Shown: piece by piece, positions 1-11,494 of the stretch
Layout of the letters: the number at the start of each line of letters is the position of its first letter
Position numbering within the stretch: the first letter of the stretch is position 1
Origin: Pictodentalium vernedei
Lineage: Eukaryota > Mollusca > Scaphopoda > Dentaliida > Dentaliidae
Assembly (NCBI GenBank): GCA_031216915.1
Contig: CM062292.1
Coordinates: forward strand, 3,344,457-3,408,456
Length of the DNA: 64,000 bases
Reading direction: 5' to 3'
The notes under the pieces: model-generated
What the model was told of the DNA's origin: nothing
The model's database searches: none
Seen by the model: the letters and a program-made list of their open reading frames with translations, nothing else
Program-made: the position numbers and the translations under genes

Positions 1-24
1 AGGCAGGACTTCTACTTTTAACTG
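1..24. mobile_element. Terminus of a Tc1-type MITE (family A), cut by window edge
   Basis: The first 24 bases match, with one clear difference, the right terminal inverted repeat of the complete family A copies at 1925-2238 and 36141-36454, and end in AACTG followed by the expected TA. The rest of the element lies outside the window. Confidence 0.75.
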
Positions 25-1898
25 TATTTGTCAAATCCGATTAAAAAAACTGCACGATACAATAAAACAGATATCATAATTTCCCTCAGTCGAGTCTGTT
101 CAACTCAGCAGTTCTATTAGCCAATAAGGGAGGATTAGTGAAATGCACAATACAGAACAGCCTACAATAAAGTGGAAACCTGGTCTCGCTAATAACGCTC
201 TGTTTGGGCGTCACATTGTATACCGAGGAGGCGCATATCGATTTTAATGAAAAAGGTTCACGAATTTCATCTCAAATCGTGACGACTCTGAAATTCTATT
301 TTGTGACATTTGTTAATTTAACCTTTTGCCTAATGCTAAAATTATGGTAGTCCAATAACGTTAAAATTTAGAATTTTAAAAATTTAGAATTATGATAGTC
401 CAACAACGTTAAAATTTAGAATTCGCTTGTTACAGTATCAAGGTACAAACATGGAGGTGGTTCGGTTCAGGCTAGGCGCTCCTTACTCTTTCTCTTCCTC
501 AGAACTGTACTTCTATCTTCTTACTCTATATCAGTTAGGGAAATCTAACCAATTTGTATCTTTTTATAGTATTTTCTATTTTTCTTTATTAGCGAGTTAT
601 TTGTGTCAACAGGTATCTTGTTGTATACGTTCTTGATAGAAGGAATTGGTCTCACTGTCTTCTCGTTTGCTACCTGTTAAAATTACTATGAGTGGAAACC
701 ACCACAGATAAGCTAACAGCTTACTGTCGAATCCACACCCAATGATAATGTAAGCTATGTATTACCATGGAAATTCTTTTGAAATAAATACTGTTTAAAC
801 TAAAACTATGGGGACACTGATATGGCAAACTAGTTACACATTCTATAAGCGGGCCATGAGGGATGAGAGCACGGAGTCCGTAGAAATGATACCTCACAGT
901 GCGATCCCATACCAACAATCGATGAGCAACCTGGTGTGGTATGGAATCAATATTTTTACACCAACTATTTTTCGGTAATTCAGAGTTTGTCAAACATATT
1001 ATAGAAACGGCGATCAGATATCACTAACACCAGTAGGTAAGTATTGGAAAACAGAAACAGTTCATCTTTCATACCTAAGTTTTTGAAAGACTATGTAACG
1101 ATAAATAACAAAGGCAAATGAATTATGTAACGATTCAGTCATCGTATGTTCGATGATGAAATATCTGCCCGAGGGCATTATAGTACAAACGAAAAACGTG
1201 TTCGATTCCCGAGTGCAATATTTACTTGAAGAAAATAAAAAACTGGTCAAACGTGCAAAAGGAAGTGAGACTTGAAAGGAGAATTTGATTGAGGAAATTT
1301 ATACAGTAACCAACAATTTTCTGTTTATAGGTAAAAGTAAAATGCTAAAGCAATTTAACAAATAAAAACGTCCCAATTATTATTTTTTTTTTTGTAATGC
1401 CAAGTTGCCAGTAAGCAAAAAAGGAAGGTGTATTCTCACTTTGCCAGCAGGCTGGGGGAAGAAATTTTCACATCTCTGATATAGTCTGTATTAGTATTAG
1501 TGATTGATCGCTGGTCCTCTGTTTGTTCGCAGTGTTTACTACGAATCTGCGATAACTGGTAATGAGTTGACAATCACAAATGTGATAACTCACTTATCAG
1601 TCAGCAACTTCCATGCACAAATCAGAATAATCATTGAAAAAAATATCAATATCTGTTTACATGAGAGCTATGAGTTAAATTTCAACAGTGCAAAATCTTG
1701 CTCCGTGCACACAGTACTGATGGAATGCATTGGTTGAAATCACAATTGCGTTTTGAAAGAAAGTTTCAAATTTTAAACTTAACAGTTATCATCCACTGAG
1801 TGCAACAAGACACTATCTGGAATGCCTTAGCACTACAGATGGTACCTTGTTGCACTGAAGGGACGATATTTCTAAATTAATATATATATTAATTTGTG
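25..1898. other. Unassigned AT-rich stretch
   Basis: No gene is recognised; the open frames are short and lack family motifs. It holds a short direct duplication (about 341-380 and 381-421, sharing GTTAAAATTTAGAATT), a fragment at about 776-812 resembling the right arm of the inverted-repeat element at 34992-35492, and a small inverted pair at about 1800-1856 (GTGCAACAAG and its complement). Confidence 0.5.
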
Positions 1899-1924
1899 TT
1901 TATTACTTTCTAAAGTGTGATTTA

Positions 1925-2238
1925 CAGTTAAAACTAGAAGTCCTGTCACGAATAGTGCGCTTATCTAGGCTTAATTGCGCGTTGAAATTGCGCGCAATTG
2001 CCATATCGAATGGCATCCAAAGCACGGCAGGTTCTCTTGGTTACTCATAGCAAACACATGCAATGTTTCTGCCAATGGACCTCCGGGTTACCCGGAGGTC
2101 CATTGGCTGAAACTTTGCTTGTGCACAGGCCATATGTACAGAATTTGATAGCTTTACTTAGGCCATAACGCGTACATTAACGCGCATATCAACGTGCTAT
2201 TTGTGCGCATTTCATGACAGGACTTCTAGTTTTAACTG
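1925..2238. mobile_element. Tc1/mariner-type MITE, family A, copy 1 (314 bp)
   Basis: Terminal inverted repeats start CAGTTAAAACTAGAAG and run about 24 bp; the element is flanked by TA on both sides (1923-1924, 2239-2240), the Tc1/mariner target duplication. Copies B and C of the composite repeat have the uninterrupted sequence (GATTTACTGAGATTTCC in copy B), so the empty site is visible in the same window. There is an internal hairpin around ACCTCCGGGTTACCCGGAGG. There is no coding capacity. Confidence 0.92.
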
Positions 2239-2374
2239 TACTGGGATTTCCGGATTTGATTATAAACGATAACTTCACAAGCGAATTATGCAATCAACAA
2301 TTGTGGCATGTATCCGTGCGCACAAACGAAGACGCTTTGCGGTAGGTGTAATGGGGACTTCATTGTTTTTTTAA

Positions 2375-2574
2375 CCCTTTACCTAACATGAAAAGCAAAC
2401 AACAGACGCAAAAAAAAATTCTTGAACAACTATTATTTTCTTCTTTTTTTTTGGTTTCAAAAACATAGGTTATGACCCCTCAATGAGGGGTCATAACCTA
2501 TATTTTAGAGACAAAAAAATGAAAATTAATTGGCGATTTTTGAGAATAGCGCTGACGTTACGTTAGGTAAAGGG
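2375..2574. mobile_element. piggyBac-like MITE, subfamily I, in composite repeat A
   Basis: It is flanked by TTAA on both sides (2371-2374, 2575-2578) with ends CCCTTTACCTAAC and GTTAGGTAAAGGG. A TTAA duplication plus CCC/GGG ends is the piggyBac hallmark. The centre is a palindrome around GGTTATGACCCCTC; in this copy the innermost GGAACGAGCTCG part is missing, leaving GACCCCTCAATGAGGGGTC. Confidence 0.88.
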
Positions 2575-2782
2575 TTAAATAATATAATTATCTTTAATAA
2601 TGAAAAGTAATAAACAGAGTAATCGCTTGACTGGACTGGGTACGTGAAATAATTCATCCGAGGCGAGGGACTATATTGTAAAACACTCGTGCGCATTCGC
2701 ACACTCGTGTTTGTACAACGTCCCGTGAACCTCTCGTGAATTACTTCACGTAACCAGCCCAGTCAAGCCCATTACTCTCTAT

Positions 2783-3372
2783 GTTTTTTATGTATATAAA
2801 CGAAAACAAGTGTATGCAAATATAGCACAGACTATACTTTAAATGTCTATTGTCTAAGTTATTGACACCCTTTTATGATAACACTACGTGCTGGCAAGGT
2901 GAGAACGTCCCAACAGAAGTTCTAGATTATTAGAGCGATGAGGGGCTGATTACTATACAGTGCTGTGAGAACAAAAGAGGACATATTCGCGATCCAGTAG
3001 CGAAAAGAAAAATTTACACTTATTTGTCGAGAGGGCGTAAATAAAATACCGCGAAATTAAAACATCATCAAAGAAAATCAAAGAAAAATAACCAAGCTCT
3101 GATTCCACCAGACTAATTATGTTTGGGACTCTACGCTGATGTTGGCTGTTTGTTTACCCACTTTTTGTTGACATTTGCGTGCAGACGCTCGTTTGTGTAA
3201 TGTTATGTGCCGCTACTTACAAAGATATACATATATTCTTTCCTGCCCCAGTTGTATACATTCCAATCAATAAATAATCAATTCCCTTTGAGAACATCAA
3301 AATATTACCATAATTTGTTGAAGTACCCGGCGTAATCATAAAACTACAGCTGTGATGGGGTTTTATCTCACA
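2783..3372. other. Unassigned stretch
   Basis: AT-rich sequence between two MITE-bearing segments. I see no gene, RNA gene or repeat that I can name. Confidence 0.4.
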
Positions 3373-3376
3373 TTAA

Positions 3377-3612
3377 CCCTTTACCTAACGTAACGGCCAG
3401 CGCTATTCTCAAAAATCGCCAATTAATTTTCATTATTTTTTTCATTTTTTTGTCTCAAAAACATAGGTTATGACCCCTTGTTGGAACGAGCTCGTCGAGC
3501 TCGTTCCAACGAGGGACCATAACGTATGTTTTTGAGACAAAAAATGAAAAAAATTAGTTTTTCAAGAATTATTTTTGAAAGTGTCGTCTGCTTTTCAGGT
3601 TAGGTAAAGGGT
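3377..3612. mobile_element. piggyBac-like MITE, subfamily I
   Basis: TTAA flanks (3373-3376, 3613-3616) surround ends CCCTTTACCTAACG and GGTTAGGTAAAGGG. The central palindrome is complete here, with GGAACGAGCTCG reading into its own complement. No open frame is retained. Confidence 0.9.
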
Positions 3613-3616
3613 TAAG

Positions 3617-4488
3617 ATGTCGTCAAAAATGTCTGTCGAATAAATCTACATTGAGCAAAATGTATAGCTTTGACTTATAGAAATAAATTAATCTCTATAG
3701 GGTTTCTTCAGATTCAATGGTCCGGTATGAATCAGTCGACCGGAAAAGCCATCCGAATGTTCCCTTTATCAAACACCTATTAATGTAAAACACCAGATTT
3801 CCACTGTTCTGCCTGTAGGATTCAAATAAAGTTGTTTCGCACATGTGGTGATACAAAAACATATTCGATTTCGTTTCCAACGTAAACAGAGAAGGAACCC
3901 GTCTAAATAAATCACGTCATCGTTGGTCGAATGCATCGGAGTCGAGATCGCTTGGAAGTTCCAAGTTCCTCATTTAGATTATTTACACGGGATATTTAAA
4001 CAATCAGATTGGAGTCAAAAATCTACAAAATAAAAATTACATTCTTATTCCTTGTTCCTTGACAGATAATTTCAACAACTAATTATATAATGATGTATTG
4101 TGCTAAACGTATTAGCTATTTAAAAAGATTTTGTTGTGTTATTCCCTGAAGTTTAGTCAATATTTGAAGTTAGATCATCGTGACTGAATAAAAATAAGAT
4201 CAGGGAAATTGTACTATAAAGTCTGTATACAAATAAGGTCAGGAAGATTGCTTTTTGAGTGTGCCATTGGCCAAAAAGCGAACACGTTATTTAAAAAGAA
4301 GAATATTGCTGATATTGAAGTGGAACTCTGCCCTAATAAAACTCTCAACGTTAGCCGAAGTGTTATAGGAACACGATAGCAGATGTATCGGAAAAAAATA
4401 TTTTTCAGAAATTTAACAGTTAAGGAGTAACTTGGGAAAAGTTATAGAAAACAAGAAAAATGGCAATACTGCTTAAACGAATACATAT
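3617..4488. other. Unassigned stretch
   Basis: No supported gene. A minus-strand open stretch at 3695-3880 (61 codons) has no acceptor, no domain and no homologue that I can recognise. The phrase around AAGGTCAGGAAGATTG (about 4217) is a loose repeat of AAGATCAGGGAAATTG at about 4196. Confidence 0.4.
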
Positions 4489-7400
4489 ATTAATAATAAT
4501 AACACTTTGGCCGGCCGTTGATTGGTCGCTGTTCTCGAATGAGAAGGCATTGGTTGCCCCTGTACTCCCAACTGCCTCCCTATTCCCACGCTTCTTCTCT
4601 CCTCCCAACACTCGGAGACGAACTGCTTGATGACATCCCTTGCCCCATTATTGGCCAGTTAAGGTTACCATCCCCGGTGACCCTTTCTCTGATGATTTTT
4701 ACCCTGGTTTGCCACAACGTCTAGGTCCGAAATCTCCAATGAGAAGTTCTCTATTAGTTCCCTCACTTGGACCATCCACCCTGTCTTGATATTTGAGTTG
4801 AAAATTCGCTAGAACATTACTTTACACCATCGGCTGTCGGAGAGATTTACCAAATAATTAAGATAACCGAGTTTCAATAAGTCAATCCTGTCCTTGATCC
4901 TCATCCACCCAAACTCACCCCCGATTGCTTCTAGTGCTGCAGCATTACTCGACCACGTTATCCATCGGCCTCCGTCGTTCTGCAGGATGTCCAAGCTCTT
5001 TACAGACGTCTGGTTTAGGGGTACCATTTCCGTATCATATGTTATACTTGGCAGACCCACCATTTCCCAAATGGTTTTCCCCACCAAAACCTTATTGAAA
5101 CTGTTTCTGCCTATATTTGGTTAAGGATTCGCCTCCACTTCAGAATCAATTTATTTGTGTGGTTTCGGTAGATGCCTCTTCCTGTGATGTTTATATTTAC
5201 TCCCAGATACGCGTAGTCACCTGTCTCTACTACACTAAGACGTTTGCTGCTACCTTCCGGAATACAGAACTCCCCCACTCTCCACCTTCGAGTGGGGTCC
5301 ACTTTGCGGCCCACGGGTATAACTTTGCTCTTGCTTTCATTAAGTTCGAGTCTCCATTTGCTACCATATTTCCTACCAATTCCCAGCATCTTCGCTTTGT
5401 GACACTAGCACCATATCGTTTGCAAAAATAGCTCTGGGATCTTCAAGTTCCCAACTGCTACCCCCCTCGTCGCTATGCAGGAATTCATATCCTAACCCTT
5501 TGATGTACAATGCAAAAAGAATTGGCGAAAGGATACACCACTGTTTTTGGCCTATCTCCATAGGCACACGTTTTGTTGTTATGTTACCCAGGCTAAGTTC
5601 ACTGTGTGCATCTTTATATAATGCTTTCATAATTCCAACATACTCGCCTCCCAAGCCCAGAGCCTCAAGCTTGCGCAGCATACCCTCCCCCATACTCTAT
5701 TGTATGCCTTTTTAACATCCAAAAAGGTCATAAACATATTTTTCTAATTTGATTTCGCGGATTCTATCATTTGGGATAGCGTGAAAAGATGGTCAGTGAC
5801 TCTCCTTCCCTTCCTGAAGCCATTCTTGATCTCTCCCAAAAAACCTTCTCCTCAATCAACTCCTTTAATCTCCCATACAGGACTTTACAGAAAACTTTTC
5901 CAATGTTGCTACTGACAGAGATCCCTCGATAATTATACAAAACGTGTTTTTCCCCCTTTTTGTGAATAAATGTCACTTTGCTTTCTCTCCACTCAGTTGG
6001 GACTTCTTGTTTTTCTACGGCTAAATTAAATACGGAAGTTAGACTTTCCAAGACTTCCTCTCCCCCTTTTTTGATAAACTCGTTAGGAATTTCGTCCACC
6101 CCTTCCGCTTTTCCATTCCTTAATTTTGAGATCACCTTTCGCACCTCCTCCGTTTTAATTCCGCTTCACTTGAAGTTCGATATATTTTCCTCGACCTGGT
6201 TCGGACACACTCCGGTGGATTCCCCATGCTCCATCGCTTATCGTTTACCTTTTCCCAGTGCTTGACTAGTTCTAATGCGATTTGATCCTAATCGTCTGTA
6301 ACTCTGCCATCTACTTTAATTCTCTGTGGGTTACTTCCTTTGTTACGTTTATTCACCCATTTCCAAAATGCGTTCGAACTCGACCCCACCCCCCCCCCTC
6401 CCTGTCATTCTTATCGTCCTAATAAGACTGCAAGTTCGCACTCTCCGATTATCGTCTTTAATCTTATTTACTTTATTTCGTGCTTGTTGGTATTCTTCCT
6501 TTGCTACCGTGGCCTCGTTGTTTTCCGCCCCCTTAAGTTTTTCTACTTCTGTAGGAGCAACATTTAGCTTTTCTACCCTTTATGGCCTTTTTCAGTTCAG
6601 TTCACTCTGTACCCAAGTTACCGTGTTGGCACCCTAATCTTCCCTACACTTTCCTTACCTGCCTCCAGGTAGCAACTATGGCGTCGGCCATCTTCTGGAC
6701 ACTGCCCTCCTTGCGTACCGTTGCAAGCTTTGGTTTTAATTTTTTCTTCGAACTTCGCTCAGTCGGCATCCTTATTGAGTTCCCAAATCTTCTAGAAGCT
6801 TTCTTTGCTTTTTACTAGTTTTTTTGGCCCTGGTCGTCACTGTAATCAACTTGTGATCATTATCCACCTCCATTTTACCCTCATCATCCACTTCTACCCC
6901 TATCACCTTCATCCATAAATTAATATCTGTGAAAATATAGTCGATTATTGATTTTCTGTCGTTCCTCTCCCAGGTCCATTTCCCCTTACACCTCGCGTCC
7001 CTGTTCAGAATCCTCAGACCTAGCTAATTTGTAAAGTTCAACAGCTTCCTTCCATTCCTGTTGACTTTCTTGTCACCGCCCTCTATGCCTACTTCCTTAT
7101 CGCCTATGTGTCCATTAAAGTCACCCATCCGAATTATACCGAACCCCCTTTTTTCTAGTTCTGTGATATTGGACCTTGGTGTTGAGTATATCGAATCATT
7201 CCACTCGGGTTTACTTCCCTCCACCGCACAGTACACAATCCCAATGGCAATACCTTTGTTTCTTAGATCGATCTTTTACCCATCCAATTTCTTTCGATAC
7301 CTCAGCCGAGGTTCTGACATCTTCCAGGTCTGTGATCAGCCACGGTTTTAAATCCTCTTTAATGTACATGCCTACCCCTCCCCACTTTTTTCTGGCCTTC

Positions 7401-7663
7401 CGTTTGCCCTACACCTTTCCACACGCACCCCCTTACCACCTTATTTGGATTACCAATTCCTCGTGTCTTACCCACTTCTCGCTTAGACCCATGACATCAA
7501 TGTCCTCTGCCGCGATCAATGTCGCAATTTCACTTACTTCCCGGTGGAGACCCTGGATGTTGCTATAACCCACATATACAATTACGTTTTGTTCACCCCT
7601 AACTTCGTTAACGTTCATGTAACGGATTTTGATTGACTTGGGGCCCGGCCCCAAGTCAATCAA
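4489..7663 (-). pseudogene. APE-type LINE, near full-length ORF2, inactive
   Basis: Minus-strand non-LTR retrotransposon. From 5' to 3' the decayed reading frame shows an endonuclease N-terminus (QGLHREVSEIATLIAAEDID at about 7600-7520), an endonuclease core with GDFNGH (about 7130), and reverse transcriptase blocks (GKAEGVDEIPNEF, NYRGISVSSNIGKVF, QKQWCILSPILFALYI, IFANDMVLVS). The C-terminal part follows down to about 4810. The 3' end is a (TTA)n tail at 4489-4502. The catalytic FADD is FAND here and the usual GLKQGC is GQKQWC; the frame is also interrupted several times, so it is dead. The second copy at 13283-14778 and the fragment at 37366-37700 belong to the same family. Clade not settled; the C-terminal CCHC-like region suggests the I/jockey/R1 broad group. 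No ORF1 is seen. Confidence 0.9.
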
Positions 7664-7686
7664 AATCTGTTACATGAACGTTAACG
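7606..7686. repeat. Foldback at the LINE 5' end
   Basis: The first 40 or so bases of the LINE (through GTTACATGAACGTTAACG on the minus strand) are repeated as an inverted copy immediately outside it, around the centre GGGGCCCGGCCCC. The arms differ at only about one position. This gives a hairpin at the very 5' boundary of the insertion, as expected if the new cDNA end snapped back or was twin-primed. Confidence 0.8.
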
Positions 7687-8086
7687 TGAATTTATATATC
7701 TCAGATCTACTAAGATGCTTCAAGGGCCAATAATTTGGATACAGTCAAAATGCCTATAGTGCTGAAGCAGTATGTTACAAATGCGGCTTAAAACACTCTA
7801 TTCGCCTTAAAAGAACCCTTTAAAATAAATCTTAACAGTAAAAGTTAAACAAAGTAGTGTTCAACCGATGATCGTAATCGGCCGATCGTAGGTAAGCGGA
7901 TGACAACAGCAACGGCTCCTGACACATCGGTTCAACAGGTTGGTGTCAAGCATTATGTTTGTGATGATTCACTAACCACATTTTATTATCTTCTGCAATT
8001 GTTCAATTGTTAATGTAAAATGATGTCAATGATACCATTCAATACAGTTGAAAAACGTCTACACTGTGTATTCTTAATTTCTCTAG
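7687..8086. other. Unassigned stretch, possible intron
   Basis: No gene recognised. It ends in a pyrimidine-rich run TTCTTAATTTCTCTAG just before the candidate exon at 8087, consistent with the end of an intron. Confidence 0.35.
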
Positions 8087-8283
8087 ACGTCCCTTTACGG
8101 GATATACAAGTTGAACGACATGTAAAGCTTACACTTGAGAGTACCTGCGGCAATCTCCAGTTTATACCGGAAAAAGTGAAGGTTGCACCGAGAGCCACGT
8201 ATACCGCCCAAGTGTGCGCGTCTTTTCATTTCACTGCGACCTCAATGACATTTAACGCAGGACCTGGAGCAGTAGAGATTTGA
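8087..8283 (+). CDS. Candidate host terminal exon, unidentified
   Basis: A pyrimidine-rich acceptor (TTCTTAATTTCTCTAG, AG at 8085-8086) is followed by 197 bases open in one frame to a TGA at 8281-8283. The frame would enter in phase with two bases of a split codon. The peptide (VPLRDIQVERHVKLTLESTC... to ...FNAGPGAVEI) has alternating hydrophobic residues like a beta-sandwich domain, two cysteines, no membrane segment and no motif I can name. I find no upstream exon and no clear polyadenylation signal close by. A chance open frame behind a chance acceptor is possible. Confidence 0.3.
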
Positions 8284-8288
8284 AATTC

Positions 8289-8440
8289 CAGTTCCTGGCA
8301 TTAAACCTTATTTCCGCCGTTCTGTCTGAGTTTAATAGTTGCAGAACGCAACCTTTGATTCCCAGTTCTATGCATTTCTCGGGTATCGAGACTAAGATTC
8401 AGAAACTTCGACCAGAAAATTCTCCTGGGATCAAACCTCA
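8289..8440. repeat. Degenerate repeat family D, copy 1
   Basis: Contains CTATGCATTTCTCGGGTAT followed by a GACT...CAG stretch, matching CTATGCATTTCCCGGGTAT and its surroundings in the 27640-27990 segment. It is old and without visible termini. Confidence 0.5.
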
Positions 8441-9406
8441 GACGAAAATGCTGTAGAAATTTTGATAGAAATTTTTTTGTTGATATGCATTATTGGAATT
8501 TTGAGGATGACGTCGAAGACGTCCTTGGACAGGCTGCATCAGAACCCGCCTCAGCGTAGGTTACCGGTTAAGAATTCTCCAAGCAAAATTAATGGGACAT
8601 TTCATCCCATACGTGCGTCATCCAGATCGCCAACTAAACGTGACTAACGACCCTCATAATAACATAATCTAGTGGAACATCCAATGATTTTAAGTTAATT
8701 TAAATGAACAAGGCCTTATAATCCAAACACCTAAACCTGTTGCTCATTTTGCTTACAGAAAACGCCACAAAGACAACCTTATACTCAAGACCGTTCTTCT
8801 TTCACGAGTAAACTTCGTATAACGCCAACACGGGCGGGAATGATCTTCATGGTCGCAAAACACATGTCTTTTTTAAAAACTGCGTTATCCACAGTTCTGT
8901 ATCCTTGCAACAAACTCAGGTGTTGTAGCAATGCCACTAACTTTAGGCGAGACATTTACATTATGTTCTCTCTATATTCGTACAAATAAAACCCTCCAGC
9001 TGAATGATCTTGAACAACTGATTCACCACCTTTCATTCCCATACATTTGGTTGTATGATTTTAATGTACACCCTCTTCCGAATGATTCCTACAGCACAGA
9101 AGGCTCATAACGTGAAACAACAGAGAACATGTGCTTGCACATTGATAGTTCAGACACTTACGTTGTTCACACTTGATCTTTCAGTTTTCTGTCCTTCAAT
9201 ATCCCCCGTTTTGTCATGGATTGATGAACAGAACTTGTCCGAGATTGACCACTTTCCAGTTATTTTAGAAAGTGTCGCTCCGGCAAATTATCAATTCGAT
9301 AATTCTTTTTATCACATGACTCGTCCGTTTTGTTCACATTAAAACATTTGATATTTTGTTTTCATATTAATCAGTGATAAATAAAGCCTTCCGTCAGTTT
9401 CATTGA
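8441..9406. other. Unassigned stretch
   Basis: No recognised gene or element. Open frames at 8462-8647 and 9055-9342 are short, with no domain, splice context or codon signal that I would defend. Confidence 0.4.
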
Positions 9407-9595
9407 TCAATTTCAAAACTGGACAATTTGATTGGCTGAACAAAATACAACTGGGCCACATTTTCATAATTTGCATAATTAGAGTTGGGGGCTTTTATTG
9501 GTCAATTTCAAAACTGGACAATTTGATTGGCTAAACAAAATACAACTGGGTCACATTTGCATAATTTCAGTTGGGAGAATTTACGTTATCTGTCC
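9407..9595 (+). repeat. 95-bp direct duplication
   Basis: The stretch starting CAATTTCAAAACTGGACAAT occurs at 9408 and again at 9503, each followed by TTGATTGGCT and ACAAAATACAACTGGG and then by a CATAATTT run. Two units only, spacing 95 bp. Confidence 0.85.
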
Positions 9596-9622
9596 TATTT
9601 AGGGTGGGCTATATTGTATTAA

Positions 9623-9836
9623 TCTTTTACCTACAAGAAAAACGCCATTCATTTCTTTTTATATTTTCACTTTTTGCTTCCAAAACATAGGTTATGACCC
9701 TTCATTGGAACGAGCTCGACGATCTCGTTCAAATGAGGGGTCATAACCTATGTTTTGGAAGCAAAAAATAAAAAATTTTTAGTTAAACGAGGATGTTTTT
9801 TCAAAGTGCCACCTGCAACTCAAGTTAGGTGATAGG
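9623..9836. mobile_element. piggyBac-like MITE, subfamily I, diverged
   Basis: TTAA at 9619-9622 and 9837-9840. Ends (TCTTTTACCTAC and GTTAGGTGATAG) have drifted from the family consensus, but the central palindrome around GGTTATGACCC and GGAACGAGCTCG is well kept. A TTTTGCTTCCAAAAC variant in the arms is shared with the copy at 12228-12470, so these two form a subgroup. Confidence 0.82.
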
Positions 9837-9894
9837 TTAAAAAGTCATGCTAAGTGCCTAATTTGTGCGTGTGTGTATCATATGATAAATATAA

Positions 9895-10034
9895 TATGAA
9901 ATGAGTGTTTTTCGCATATAATATTTATGAAACTCGTCAGAATTTTCCGTTTGGACTCGCCAGAGGCTCGCCAAAACGGAAAATTCTTAGACTCGTTTCA
10001 TAAATATTATATGAGAAAAACACTCATTCCATAT
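9895..10034. repeat. Long hairpin with about 60-bp arms
   Basis: The left arm runs from about ATGAAATGAGTGTTTTTC to CGTTTGG and is matched by its complement ending GAAAAACACTCATTCCAT; the centre is GACTCGCCAGAGGCTCGCC. The arms have a few mismatches. No target duplication is evident. It is probably a foldback element rather than a gene. Confidence 0.8.
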
Positions 10035-10237
10035 CCTCTATTTCTCAAGGACCCTAAATTTCAGGCTTGTGTTCGTACTGCATTATCAGAGCCACATGAA
10101 CAAGAATTGGGTGTGCCTCGGGTTAGCGTTAACTAGTTTCAGCTAAAACTTGTGGCACCATTAACGGAATTGAGAACATGGTAGGTTCTCCATTATATGT
10201 GGATGATGGTTTAGTTTGCAATAACCCTAAAATATGC

Positions 10238-10376
10238 CATCGAACGAGGTTGCCTTAGTACTCCTCGCCATTGTGATCCCACGTGTGCATTCGGGATTAA
10301 GTGCCTTTCCAAAGGACACTACACAGTTGGTGGAGATCGAACCGAGTCACCACGTACCGGAAGTAGAGTCACCTCC
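10238..10376 (-). mobile_element. tRNA-headed SINE, antisense fragment
   Basis: On the minus strand the segment reads GGTTCGATCTCC (a B-box) followed by TAGTGTCCTTTGGAAAGGCAC, then a stretch leading to GTACTAAGGC. The same order (B box, CCTTGGGCAAGACAC, GTACTAAGG) is seen in the SINE at 24769-25104. The A box is poor and the body is truncated. Confidence 0.55.
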
Positions 10377-10510
10377 AGCAGCTATCGGTATACTAGGACT
10401 AGAGTACAAGACTAATGTAAAGCATTGCAGGTGACGCCATGTTCCACACAAAGGAGGTTAAAATGGTATTTTCCACTTTAGCACACTCGCATCTCAGTGT
10501 TAGGTATTAA

Positions 10511-10710
10511 CCCTTTGATCAGAAGCGGCCGCTTTGTCGTCCAAGAACATTATACGTAATAATTTCATTAAATAGGATGGATGCTAAGTGTATGTGTGTT
10601 GGTCCCCGTGGCTGCACGTTGAAAATATTAATTGATCTACCCTAAATAATGAATATGGACTCTTCCAATTGCTGCCATTGAACCGATATGGAAGATTCAC
10701 GAGGGTTCAA
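10511..10710. mobile_element. TTAA-type MITE, family E, copy 1
   Basis: Begins TTAA then CCCTTTGATCAG. The inside (AACATTATACGTAATAATTT, then ACGTTGAAAAT, then AATGAATATGGAC) matches the copy at 39141-39352, whose right end GTTGAAAGGG-TTAA is intact. The right end of this copy is decayed. The TTAA and CCCTTT/AAAGGG ends again suggest piggyBac mobilisation. Confidence 0.6.
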
Positions 10711-10925
10711 AGGCTGAGACATATCATACCAATAAAGTAAACGTAAATGGTCAACAGTTCGATTGCGAGTTGTTTTCTTTGATGAGGCACTTTATTTAGC
10801 TTGCCCATATTATGTGTGGATGGGTACAGTGGTGCTCTGATTATTGTATGCCGATTGCGCACTTGCATTCACCCGCTGCTAAATCTGTTTGTAGATGGTA
10901 AGTTGGGGAGTTTGAAAGTTCCTTA

Positions 10926-11040
10926 CCGCTGCTCGGTGGTTCTCCCATGTTACTCCGGATTTCTCCACCCGTAAACTGTCCTCAACGACGTGACTCCCGC
11001 TGTTGTTAGAGTCGTTAAATCACAATAAAACAAACGAAAC
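10926..11040 (+). mobile_element. SINE 3' body fragment
   Basis: Matches the 3' half of the SINE body: GCTGCTCGGTGGTTCTCCC, then ACTCC.GATTTCTCCACCCGTAAACTGTC, then GTCGTTAAA and an A-rich tail. The 5' head and front half are missing, as in usual 5' truncation. Confidence 0.75.
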
Positions 11041-11172
11041 ATTATCCTACTCATCAAAGACGCACAGTGCTTATTTAGTAGGTTGGACAAGATCGTTATT
11101 CCTCACACTTATCAAAAGTGGTATGATGCAATCACATCACTACTTTGTAGATACCTAAACATCACATTAACG

Positions 11173-11297
11173 CAGAGGCGGCGCCACGGGGGGCATGGGG
11201 GGCATTTGCCCCCCCCCCCCGCCCTCCCAGTTGCCCCCCCCCCCCAACCATCTCGCATGCATTTCCATCCATCCTCACACACAAACACATTCAGTCA

Positions 11298-11328
<31 letters not shown>

Positions 11329-11437
11329 CTCTCTTTTTTATTCCCATACACACTTAGCCCAAAGCCTCAGGCTAGCTGATGAACACATCCAGGCAGTAGA
11401 GATTTAAAGACTCGGATGCAGATACTTATAAGTTATA

Positions 11438-11494
<57 letters not shown>

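Larger units (their letters stand above)
1899..2782 (+). mobile_element. Composite repeat R, copy A
   Basis: This is one of three copies of a larger repeat (also 12993-15054, and inverted at 32629-33216). It begins TTTATTACTTTC, carries a unique-looking core, then a piggyBac-like MITE, then GAAAAGTAATAAA, and finishes in a large imperfect palindrome around GTAATCGCTTGACTGGACTG, ending ACTCTCTAT. The core TTTATTACTTTC and GAAAAGTAATAAA form an inverted pair. Copy A also holds a Tc1-type MITE that copies B and C lack. I cannot place the parent in a transposon superfamily. Confidence 0.75.

Noticed and set aside
2375-2574. Rho-independent-type terminators at the many GC-rich palindromes
   Set aside because: The palindromes belong to TTAA-flanked MITEs of a eukaryotic genome and do not follow genes.
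4518-7568. Plus-strand open frames across the 4.5-7.6 kb region
   Set aside because: They are antisense shadows of the minus-strand LINE, which has the recognisable domains.
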